Source: JBAXTZ01 sp041666525 (GTDB taxonomy: Bacteria > Bacillota > Negativicutes > JBAXTZ01). From it: 64,000 nucleotides of DNA. The notes beneath the pieces were generated by a model. It saw only the letters and a program-made list of their open reading frames with translations. It ran no database searches and was not told the origin of the DNA. The position numbers and the translations under genes were made by a program. Position 1 is the stretch's first letter. Each line of letters opens with the position of its first letter. Positions 18,316 through 24,793 of the stretch are shown here, one piece after another. The stretch is taken from contig JBAYGT010000001.1 of NCBI GenBank assembly GCA_041666525.1, positions 186,001 to 250,000 of the forward strand, in the 5' to 3' direction.

Positions 18316-19243
18316 AAACGACACCTCGCACAATTTTCCCACTGTTGACGAAAACTTCTACCGCTTGTTTTGCCGCTCCGGCAAGCTGTAGTTCCTCGAT
18401 TGCAACGCAGCCGTCGCCGCATATTACAAAAATTCCACCACGATTAACCTCAACAACTTCACCCGGAAAACCGTGAAATTTAATATCACTAACTGTAGCA
18501 CGCCAAATTTTCAGCACTTTTCCGGCAAAACCAGTACAGGCACCTGGCCAAGGATTCAATCCGCGCACCAAGTTAGCAATCTTCGTTGCCGATTGCGTCC
18601 AATCTATCTGCTCAGTTTGTTTATCAATTTTCCTGGCATAGGTAGCAACGCTGGAATCTTGCGGTTGCGGAACGATGCTTCCTGCCAACCATTTACCAAT
18701 TGTATCAACCAGCAGCTCCGCGCCGCTATACATCAACCGGTCGTGCAACAGCCCTGTCGTGTCGGTTTGTCCGACGATTAGCTTCTTTGATGCAAGCACT
18801 GCACCAGTATCAATACCTTCTTCCATTAACTGGATTGATATTCCGGTTTCTGTCCCACCATCGATAATCACCCGGTGAATCGGTGCGGCACCGCGATATT
18901 TTGGCAACAGCGATGCATGCACGTTTACGCAGCCAAATGACGGGATTTTCAGTAGTGCTTCAGGCAAAATTTGTCCATAAGCAACAACAACAACAATATC
19001 TGGCGCTAATTCACGCAAATGCAGTTGGCTCGCCTCGTCGCGCAATTTTGCGGGCTGAAAAACAGGAACATCCAGCAAAATAGCTCGCTCTTTAACTGGC
19101 GAAAAACTCATTTTGTTACCCCGTCCGCGCGCCCGGTCCGGTTGTGTGTACACGCCGACTATGTCATAGCCCTGATCAAACAAAGCCTGCAGACAAGGCA
19201 CTGCAAATTCAGGTGTTCCCATAAAAACTAATCGTTTTTTCAA
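18308..19243 (-). CDS. fmt: Methionyl-tRNA formyltransferase
   Basis: Formylates initiator Met-tRNA with 10-formyl-THF. The N-terminal domain has VFMGTPEFAVPCL, the formyltransferase catalytic block NVHASLLPKYRGAAPI and later ETGISIQLMEEGIDTG; a C-terminal OB-like domain follows. The 311-residue length is normal. The start is TTG directly after the def stop, with GGAGG 5 bp upstream. def-fmt adjacency is the usual arrangement. Confidence 0.96.
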   Translation of the reverse strand: MKKRLVFMGTPEFAVPCLQALFDQGYDIVGVYTQPDRARGRGNKMSFSPVKERAILLDVPVFQPAKLRDEASQLHLRELAPDIVVVVAYGQILPEALLKIPSFGCVNVHASLLPKYRGAAPIHRVIIDGGTETGISIQLMEEGIDTGAVLASKKLIVGQTDTTGLLHDRLMYSGAELLVDTIGKWLAGSIVPQPQDSSVATYARKIDKQTEQIDWTQSATKIANLVRGLNPWPGACTGFAGKVLKIWRATVSDIKFHGFPGEVVEVNRGGIFVICGDGCVAIEELQLAGAAKQAVEVFVNSGKIVRGVVFE

Positions 19244-19705
19244 TTACGCCTCCGCGTTGGGCATTGCTAAACTAATTGCTTTTTCGGTAAACAACACTCC
19301 GTCTAAGTGATCAATCTCATGTTGAAATATTCGAGCCAACAACCCACTGCAAATTAACGATACTTTCCTCATGCTGCGATCCAACCCTTCAACAGTGATT
19401 TGCTCATATCTGCTCACAGGCCCGGTAAATCCCGGACAACTCAAGCACCCTTCTTCATCAACTACGCTACCTGACGCTTCAGTTATTACCGGATTAACCA
19501 TTTCAATCAATCCATTACCATCATCAACAACAATTATTCGCACGGCAAAACCGATTTGCGGCGCCGCCAACCCAACACCGTCGTGAGCATACATTGTATC
19601 AGCCATATCATTAAGCAGACATCGCTCATTACGACCGACAAATTTTACTTCGTCAGCTATCTGTTTCAATATCGGTGCACCGGCTACTACAACGTCCAAA
19701 ACCAA
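19244..19705 (-). CDS. def: Peptide deformylase
   Basis: Removes the formyl group from nascent proteins using a metal. The three family motifs are intact: GVGLAAPQIG (GxGxAAxQ), EGCLSCPG (EGCLS, Cys ligand) and HEIDHLDG (HExxH). There is no ATG near the start; a TTG at 19705 with GGGGG 5 bp upstream is chosen, with another TTG two codons in. It heads the 21-gene minus-strand run. priA and coaBC, often upstream of def, are absent from this site. Confidence 0.95.
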   Translation of the reverse strand: MVLDVVVAGAPILKQIADEVKFVGRNERCLLNDMADTMYAHDGVGLAAPQIGFAVRIIVVDDGNGLIEMVNPVITEASGSVVDEEGCLSCPGFTGPVSRYEQITVEGLDRSMRKVSLICSGLLARIFQHEIDHLDGVLFTEKAISLAMPNAEA

Positions 19706-19772
19706 TTCAACCCCCAGTAAACAATGAATTTAGCTTTTATTTTAACACACGCCAACATTTATTGGAATAGAG

Positions 19773-19797
19773 AACGGCAGAGTATTACTCTGCCGTT
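19773..19797 (-). terminator. Hairpin terminator after the RNA methyltransferase gene
   Basis: A 10-bp perfect stem (AACGGCAGAG / CTCTGCCGTT) with a 5-nt loop lies 3 bp past the stop of the 19801-20589 gene. The T-rich stretch after it is weak (TTCTCTATT), so termination may be partial and some transcription may continue into def. Confidence 0.65.
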
Positions 19798-19800
19798 AAA

Positions 19801-20589
19801 TCATTTATTAGCCACTGCAAATAACACTATTGCAGCTGCTGCACCGACATTCAAAGATTCGACATTGTTTTTTAAAGGAACGACCACCCTTTTTGCACAC
19901 ATCGCCAGCAATTCATCATCAATTCCAGCCCCCTCATTTCCAAGAACGATCATTATCTTTTCCGTCTTCTCGAGGTCCCACACCGAAACAGCATCTTTGC
20001 AAAGCGCCGTACCAATGATCGCGAATCCCGCTCGCTTATGCTTAGAAATCAATTCGGACGATTTCTCCACTCCTATTACAGGTATTTTGAAAACCGCTCC
20101 CGCCGACGCCCTGATTACCTTGGCCGAAAACCGGTCAGCGCAACCGCTATCGTAATATACTGCATCGGCTCCTGCCGCAACTGCAGTGCGAATTATAGTA
20201 CCGACATTCCCCGGATCCTGAATATTGTTTAACAGTACTACAAATTTTTTTTCAACTATGCCCGCCGAGCTGTGCTCAGGATATTTTATAACAGCCAATA
20301 ACGGCTGTGCTGTTACTGTTTCCGCAATTTTGTTTATTATTGAACGTGTAGTATAAATTACTTTAGAGCGCTCAGCGATATTTTTTAGTATCAGCGATTC
20401 TTCGGTTTTCAAGTGTTCGTTGACATCAACCAGTAGCTTTTCGACAATAAACTTTGCCTCAAGCGCCTCATGGATATTTTTCCAACCTTCAACTAAAAAC
20501 AATTGCTGTCGTTCGCGCTGCTTTTTTAATCGTAAAGCAACGAAATTCTTGATAGCCTCGTTACTAAAACTGGTAATTGTCTCGATCAT
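19801..20589 (-). CDS. TrmH/SpoU family RNA 2'-O-methyltransferase
   Basis: A SPOUT-fold methyltransferase of 262 residues, probably acting on 23S rRNA. An N-terminal substrate-binding domain (LFLVEGWKNIHEAL) precedes the SpoU domain with NNIQDPGNVGTIIRTA (motif 1), IMIVLGNEGAGI (motif 2) and VPLKNNVESLNVGAAAAI (motif 3), which form the SAM-binding knot. The target nucleotide cannot be deduced. It is separated from the aldolase gene by 61 bp and ends at a hairpin. Confidence 0.9.
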   Translation of the reverse strand: MIETITSFSNEAIKNFVALRLKKQRERQQLFLVEGWKNIHEALEAKFIVEKLLVDVNEHLKTEESLILKNIAERSKVIYTTRSIINKIAETVTAQPLLAVIKYPEHSSAGIVEKKFVVLLNNIQDPGNVGTIIRTAVAAGADAVYYDSGCADRFSAKVIRASAGAVFKIPVIGVEKSSELISKHKRAGFAIIGTALCKDAVSVWDLEKTEKIMIVLGNEGAGIDDELLAMCAKRVVVPLKNNVESLNVGAAAAIVLFAVANK

Positions 20590-20650
20590 ATCGCCTCAAT
20601 GAAAAAGCACTTAAGAAATTCTCGCGGCTACTTTCATTATTCGTTTGAAT

Positions 20651-21508
20651 TTAGATTTTTTTTATTTTTGAAACGCTATTGAAAGCCAGCATATATTTTT
20701 TCACCGACTCTTTAACGCCTTTTTTGACAGCAGTCATTAAATGAATCAGATTTGCATGCGGATGTTGTGCCAATTCTTTTTTTATCACATCAATTTCAAC
20801 GTACGAAGTATCTGTAGGAACATTGATTTTTGCGATACCAGCTTTTATTGCCAACACATATTCTTCTGGTTTCAGCTTGGGCGCACCATGCAAAACCAGC
20901 GGAATTTTTGCCACCTCTCTTAATTTAAATAGTTTTTCATAATCAACTTGCAACTCATATTGGCTACCGGCCGGACCGTGCTTTCCAAAAGTTACTGCCA
21001 AACTATCAACTTTTGTTTTATCCAGATACTCGCGGACCTTTGAATTGTGAATTAAATATTGAGAAAATGTCGGTTCTTCGTTGCAGTAGCAATCCGTGTA
21101 GTCTAATTCAGCCTCAACTGTTACTCCCAACGCATGCGCCATTCGCCGGATTTCTCTGGTTTTTCGCATATTGTCATCAAACGGCAGATTAGAACCATCA
21201 TACATTATCGAAGTAAATCCCCAACGCAACGCCTTCATAACGCCTTCATAACTGAACCCGTGATCCAGGTGCAACGCTACCGGAACATGCGCTTTATGCG
21301 CTGACTTCACCATCGCTGCGCTTAAAATCTCAACATCAACAAATTTGAATAATCGCTCTGGCACACCAATAATGACCGGACTCTTCAATTCCTCGGCAAC
21401 TTCCACAACCGCGCTCAATGTTTCGATGTTAAAGACATTAAAGGCCCCTACCGCGTAACCATGCTTCTGGGCATCGATCAAAATCTCATTAGCTGAAACT
21501 AAAGCCAT
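20651..21508 (-). CDS. Class II (zinc) ketose-bisphosphate aldolase family protein, divergent
   Basis: A 285-residue TIM-barrel aldolase of the FbaA/GatY family. The catalytic Asp82 and zinc ligands His83 (LHLDHG), His177 (GKHG) and His207 (LHGAP), plus Glu134, are kept, as is INVPTD (229-234). It differs from ordinary FBP aldolases in the region after Glu134: DYTDCYCNEE replaces the usual GxxGGxED loop, and LHGASG is replaced by LHGAPK. The substrate may therefore not be fructose bisphosphate. It follows the rplT terminator with GAGGTG upstream of ATG, and has a TATAAT but no clear -35. Confidence 0.8.
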   Translation of the reverse strand: MALVSANEILIDAQKHGYAVGAFNVFNIETLSAVVEVAEELKSPVIIGVPERLFKFVDVEILSAAMVKSAHKAHVPVALHLDHGFSYEGVMKALRWGFTSIMYDGSNLPFDDNMRKTREIRRMAHALGVTVEAELDYTDCYCNEEPTFSQYLIHNSKVREYLDKTKVDSLAVTFGKHGPAGSQYELQVDYEKLFKLREVAKIPLVLHGAPKLKPEEYVLAIKAGIAKINVPTDTSYVEIDVIKKELAQHPHANLIHLMTAVKKGVKESVKKYMLAFNSVSKIKKI

Positions 21509-21570
21509 AACACATCACCTCCAGAATTATTTGCTATTATAATTCGCCACTTTCACATAAACTCCTGCCA

Positions 21571-21604
21571 AATAAAAAAAAATTCCGAGCGCTATTACGC
21601 TCGG
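21571..21604 (-). terminator. Rho-independent terminator after rplT
   Basis: On the minus strand CCGAGCG, a 6-nt loop and CGCTCGG (21585-21604) are followed by AATTTTTTTTT. It closes the infC-rpmI-rplT operon. Confidence 0.9.
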
Positions 21605-21611
21605 ATAATTT

Positions 21612-21968
21612 TTAATTTAAAGCTTGTTTTGCCGTCTCGACAAGTTTGGCAAACGCGGCCGAATCATTGATGGCTATATCAGAAAGCATTTTGCGATTCA
21701 TGATTATACCGGCAATTTTTAAGCCATTGATAAACTTACTATACGACATTCCGTTCATACGGGTAGCCGCATTAATACGAGTAATCCATAATGCACGGAA
21801 TTCACCTTTTTTCGCACGACGATCACGACGAGCATAATACAGCGCTTTCATTACCGTCTCATTGGCTTTACGGAACAATTTGCTTTTCGTTCCACGGTAA
21901 CCTTTGGCAAGTTTCAGAATTTTTTTATGTTTAGCGTGTGCAGTAACACCTTTTTTTACTCTTGGCAT
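21612..21968 (-). CDS. rplT: Ribosomal protein bL20
   Basis: A 23S rRNA-binding protein needed for early assembly of the large subunit; in Bacillus subtilis it also represses its own operon by binding the infC leader. The sequence has the standard basic N-terminus (MPRVKKGVTAHAKHKK), GYRGTKSKLFRKA and SYSKFINGLK. The 118-residue length is normal. It is last in infC-rpmI-rplT and has a strong terminator. Confidence 0.98.
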   Translation of the reverse strand: MPRVKKGVTAHAKHKKILKLAKGYRGTKSKLFRKANETVMKALYYARRDRRAKKGEFRALWITRINAATRMNGMSYSKFINGLKIAGIIMNRKMLSDIAINDSAAFAKLVETAKQALN

Positions 21969-21987
21969 GACTTATTCTCCTTAAGAT

Positions 21988-22188
21988 TTAGTTTGCGTAT
22001 GGCAACATTCTTTGTACACGCTTGTGGTCAGAAGCAGAAACCATAGCGGCTTTACGAAGGCTACGCTTACGTCCCGGTGCTTTCTTTTCAAGAATGTGTC
22101 GCTTAAATGCTTGTGAACGCTTGAATTTTCCCGTTCCCGTTACTTGGAATCGTTTGGCTGCTGCCCGACGCGTTTTCATTTTAGGCAT
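21988..22188 (-). CDS. rpmI: Ribosomal protein bL35
   Basis: A small, very basic large-subunit protein (66 residues). The start MPKMKTRRAAAKRF and the HILEKKAPGRKRSLRK block are diagnostic. It sits between infC and rplT, in the conserved order. Confidence 0.98.
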   Translation of the reverse strand: MPKMKTRRAAAKRFQVTGTGKFKRSQAFKRHILEKKAPGRKRSLRKAAMVSASDHKRVQRMLPYAN

Positions 22189-22232
22189 GACATGTCCTCC
22201 TTATATATTTCAATTCAAATTGCTATTAACTA

Positions 22233-22751
22233 TTATTTTGATATTGGCGAAAGTATCATGATCATATTTTTGCCTTCCAGCTTCGGTTCGCGTTCCAGCT
22301 TGGCAATATCTTTCATCGCCAACGCAACATTAGTTAGAATTTTTCTGCCCAGCTCCGGATGACTCAATTCGCGCCCCCTGAACATAATCGTACATTTAAC
22401 TTTATCGCCGGCTTCGATAAACTCACGAACATGTTTGGATTTTGTTTCCATATCGTGTTCTTCAATTCGAGGACGAAATTTGATTTCCTTCAAAATTGTA
22501 ACTTTTTGATTTTTTTTGGCATCCTTGATGCGGCGATGTTGTTCGTAACGGTATTTGCCATAATCCATAACTTTACAGACCGGCGGACTGGCGTTGGGGG
22601 AAATTTCAACAAGATCCATTAGATTATCGTTAGCGACACGCTGAGCGTCAGTAAGATTAACTACGCCCATAGCATCGCCATTGGGCCCGATTAACCGAAC
22701 TTCCCTGGATCTGATTTTCTCGTTGATTCTCAAATCATCTTTTGAGCTAAT
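22233..22751 (-). CDS. infC: Translation initiation factor IF-3, ATT start
   Basis: Binds the 30S subunit and proofreads the initiator codon. The N-terminal domain (RINEKIRSREVRLIGPNG) and C-terminal domain (KFRPRIEEHDMETK, and FRGREL with a following HPE) are complete. The frame is open upstream to 22787, but that stretch lies inside a terminator hairpin. The initiation region is AGAGGTG, 7 nt, then ATT at 22749-22751, giving 172 residues beginning at the usual ISSKDDLRINE. ATT is the classic infC start, used for feedback by IF-3 itself. A GTG overlapping the SD is the only alternative. Confidence 0.93.
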   Translation of the reverse strand: MSSKDDLRINEKIRSREVRLIGPNGDAMGVVNLTDAQRVANDNLMDLVEISPNASPPVCKVMDYGKYRYEQHRRIKDAKKNQKVTILKEIKFRPRIEEHDMETKSKHVREFIEAGDKVKCTIMFRGRELSHPELGRKILTNVALAMKDIAKLEREPKLEGKNMIMILSPISK

Positions 22752-22765
22752 GGTTTTCACCTCTT

Positions 22766-22858
22766 TCAAAAAAAATATAGCGGACACAAAACGTCCGCTA
22801 CAATAACCTGTTCATATTAACCGTACACGTTTGCGTAATACGGTGAGAAGCGGACGCT
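22766..22858 (-). promoter_or_regulatory. infC leader attenuator (L20-leader type)
   Basis: Read on the minus strand, the leader contains an 8-nt arm CGTCCGCT (22849-22856), a small hairpin ACCGTA/TACGGT (22820-22825 with 22839-22844), then a terminator: TAGCGGAC, 7-nt loop, GTCCGCTA (22778-22800) followed by TATTTTTTTT. The upstream arm is exactly complementary to AGCGGACG (22792-22799), the 5' half of the terminator, so the two structures exclude each other. This is the layout of the L20-controlled leader of Bacillus infC, where L20 binding favours termination. The effector here is inferred from that precedent. Confidence 0.75.
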
Positions 22859-22887
22859 CCTACTTTATTGTGAAAATAAAATCATAA

Positions 22888-22976
22888 TGGTGCCGAGGAC
22901 CGGAATCGAACCGGTACGGAGATTACTCTCCGAGGGATTTTAAGTCCCTTGCGTCTGCCAGTTCCGCCACCCCGGC
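22888..22976 (-). tRNA. tRNA-Leu (UAA)
   Basis: An 89-nt gene with a long variable arm typical of Leu tRNA. The anticodon loop reads CTTAAAA, giving UAA. The acceptor pairs GCCGGGG with CCTCGGC and CCA is encoded. It is the last of five tandem tRNAs and lies about 30 bp before the infC leader arm. Confidence 0.97.
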
Positions 22977-22983
22977 ATTTTTG

Positions 22984-23057
22984 TGGAGGCGGCACCCAGA
23001 TTTGAACTGGGGGTAAAGGATTTGCAGTCCTCTGCCTTACCACTTGGCTATGCCGCC
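22984..23057 (-). tRNA. tRNA-Cys (GCA)
   Basis: A 74-nt cloverleaf with acceptor GGCGGCA/TGCCGCC, anticodon loop CTGCAAA (GCA) and encoded CCA. Separated by 7 bp from tRNA-Leu. Confidence 0.97.
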
Positions 23058-23070
23058 ATACAGAAAATTT

Positions 23071-23145
23071 TGGAGCGGAAGACGAGATTCGAACTCGCGA
23101 CCCTCGCCTTGGCAAGGCGATGCTCTACCACTGAGCTACTTCCGC
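23071..23145 (-). tRNA. tRNA-Gly (GCC)
   Basis: A 75-nt cloverleaf with acceptor GCGGAAG/CTTCCGC, anticodon GCC flanked by CTT and AAG, and encoded CCA. Confidence 0.97.
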
Positions 23146-23154
23146 ATTTACAAA

Positions 23155-23230
<76 letters not shown>

Positions 23231-23237
23231 AAAAAAA

Positions 23238-23314
23238 TGGCGACCTCGAAGGGATTTGAACCCTCGATCTCCGCCGTGACAGGGCGGCATGTTAGACCAC
23301 TACACCACGAGGCC
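23238..23314 (-). tRNA. tRNA-Asp (GUC)
   Basis: A 77-nt cloverleaf with acceptor GGCCTCG/CGAGGTC, anticodon GTC in CCTGTCACG, and encoded CCA. It is first in the five-tRNA operon, 32 bp after the -10 box. Confidence 0.97.
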
Positions 23315-23346
23315 GTTTTGCTGCGTCTCTTATAGAGACAAGGCGT

Positions 23347-23376
23347 ATTATAAAACAATTTGGCTGATATTGTCAA
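23347..23376 (-). promoter_or_regulatory. Consensus sigma-A promoter of the tRNA operon
   Basis: On the minus strand TTGACA (23371-23376), an 18-bp spacer and TATAAT (23347-23352) are both perfect consensus. A small hairpin (GTCTC/GAGAC, 23325-23339) sits between the expected start and tRNA-Asp. No terminator other than the infC attenuator is seen downstream, so the transcript may run into infC-rpmI-rplT. Confidence 0.92.
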
Positions 23377-23412
23377 CTTTTTTTTGCAAAAACCGTTGTT
23401 TTATATCGATAA

Positions 23413-24009
23413 CTAGCGCAAAGTTATATAGATAACTTGATCGCGATTAAAGGAAAATTTAGCCAGATCAAAATTCGCTTTGCTCGCACCACCGGAAAAA
23501 CCATAGCGCTTTTTATACAAACCAAACAATGTTTTCTCCATATTTCGTGAATCGTCATAATCATGAAATACTGAAAGCGCGTAATCGCCAAATGGTAATT
23601 TTTCATAAACAACCTTTGACGAATTGCTACTGTCAATTTTTCCAATCCGTTCAATCGCTCCGTTCTTTTCGAAACCAAAAGCTTTAGCGTCCTGTGCCGA
23701 GAATAATCGCGCCACCACATGACCGGATTGATTTTCGCAATTATATACAATTACTGTCAAAGCGGCTGTTTGTTGTTGATCGGCAGCAAACGCAGTGTTT
23801 GTAAAAACCAATGGCAAACAAACAAGCACTACTCCCGCCAAACCAACACAATAGCCAATTATTTTGCTAATACGATACTTAACCATTGCCCCAGCCCGGC
23901 AGGACAACAACCGCTTCCGGTTGCGAAGCAACCAGTTACAGCAAAAACCATCGGCAAAGGCAATGAGGTACGTAATTAGTAACACAGTTATCAGCTTTTT
24001 CTTTTTCAT
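23413..24009 (-). CDS. DUF2141 domain secreted or membrane protein
   Basis: The C-terminal 110 residues match DUF2141: after a beta-strand start come LPFGDYALSVFHDYDDSRN, LFGLYKKRYGFSGG and a final strand. Its function is unknown. The N-terminus is unusual: a hydrophobic stretch after MKKKK at 24009, a basic linker, and then a second segment beginning MVKYRISK that reads as a full signal peptide ending TNTAFA. Start at 24009 (199 residues) or at an internal ATG at 23886 (158 residues) are both possible, and neither has a strong SD. It follows the cyclophilin gene closely and probably shares its promoter. Confidence 0.65.
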   Translation of the reverse strand: MKKKKLITVLLITYLIAFADGFCCNWLLRNRKRLLSCRAGAMVKYRISKIIGYCVGLAGVVLVCLPLVFTNTAFAADQQQTAALTVIVYNCENQSGHVVARLFSAQDAKAFGFEKNGAIERIGKIDSSNSSKVVYEKLPFGDYALSVFHDYDDSRNMEKTLFGLYKKRYGFSGGASKANFDLAKFSFNRDQVIYITLR

Positions 24010-24039
24010 AAACACCCATCCGTGTCCTTTGAGAACCAA

Positions 24040-24618
24040 CTATTTAACAAGGTAAGCCTTGATAATTTTTTGGTCAACAACAGGTTTATCACCCCAGGCA
24101 GTAGTACAATTATCAATTTTTTGAACTACATCATAACCGCTGATTACTTCGCCAAAAATTGTGTGTTTCATATTCAGCCAGGTACAAGGCACCGTTGTAA
24201 TAAAAAATTGGCTGCCGTTAGTATTTGGTCCGGCATTTGCCATCGCAATTAAACCCGGCTTATTGAACGTCACCGAAGATGAGCACTCGTCTTCAAATTT
24301 ACCACCCCAAAGCGATTGGCCGCCACGGCCTGTAGCCGTTGGGTCACCGCCCTGAATCATAAAATCTTTTATCACTCGATGGAAAATTGTACCGTCATAA
24401 TAACCCTTTTCTACCAATCCGACAAAATTTTCTACCGTCTTTGGAGCGACAGTCGGAAAAAGTTTCAAAACTATCGTCCCTTGACTAGTTTCCAATGCAA
24501 TTTTTATTTCTTTTGCCGGAGTTTGTTGATCTGTCGCCGAAACCTGTTGATTCATAAAAAAATATCCCCCTCCTATGATTGCAACAACTGCTGCTAAAAT
24601 TAAAACGATTTTCTTCAT
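24040..24618 (-). CDS. Peptidyl-prolyl cis-trans isomerase, cyclophilin type, exported
   Basis: Speeds proline isomerisation in proteins outside the cytoplasm. An N-terminal hydrophobic segment (about residues 3-22) acts as signal or anchor. The cyclophilin core has VENFVGLVEKGYYDG, FHRVIKDFMIQGGDPT (with the catalytic Arg), NTNGSQFFIT and HTIFGEV. The 192-residue length is usual. A good promoter lies about 50 bp upstream. Confidence 0.95.
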   Translation of the reverse strand: MKKIVLILAAVVAIIGGGYFFMNQQVSATDQQTPAKEIKIALETSQGTIVLKLFPTVAPKTVENFVGLVEKGYYDGTIFHRVIKDFMIQGGDPTATGRGGQSLWGGKFEDECSSSVTFNKPGLIAMANAGPNTNGSQFFITTVPCTWLNMKHTIFGEVISGYDVVQKIDNCTTAWGDKPVVDQKIIKAYLVK

Positions 24619-24664
24619 TATTCCTCCGTATTAAACCAAACACTATGAGGCAACGCCACAAATT

Positions 24665-24693
24665 ATTATACTTGTAGCAACAGCTATTTGCAA
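24665..24693 (-). promoter_or_regulatory. Promoter of the cyclophilin gene
   Basis: Minus strand TTGCAA (24688-24693), 17-bp spacer and TATAAT (24665-24670), directed at the 24618 start. Confidence 0.75.
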
Positions 24694-24728
24694 TAACTAA
24701 AACAACTATTCGACATACCTTTGCCACG

Positions 24729-24757
24729 TTGACAGACGACGTATAATTAGTTAGAGT
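24729..24757 (+). promoter_or_regulatory. Promoter region of the HPrK/PEPCK-like gene
   Basis: Plus strand TTGACA (24729-24734), 17-bp spacer and TAGAGT (24752-24757). A TATAAT at 24742-24747 lies inside that spacer and has only a weak -35 (TTTGCC) at proper distance, so two overlapping promoters are possible. Confidence 0.5.
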
Positions 24758-24793
24758 CTGCTCCGTATGTTAAAAGATCAACAGGAGACATAA

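Noticed and set aside
21529..21550. Promoter for the aldolase gene
   Set aside because: A TATAAT is present on the minus strand, but no -35 at a proper distance was found, so it was not listed.
24729..24747. TTGACA followed by TATAAT in front of the HPrK/PEPCK-like gene
   Set aside because: Only 7 bp separate the two boxes, too short for a sigma-70-type promoter; each may belong to a different promoter.
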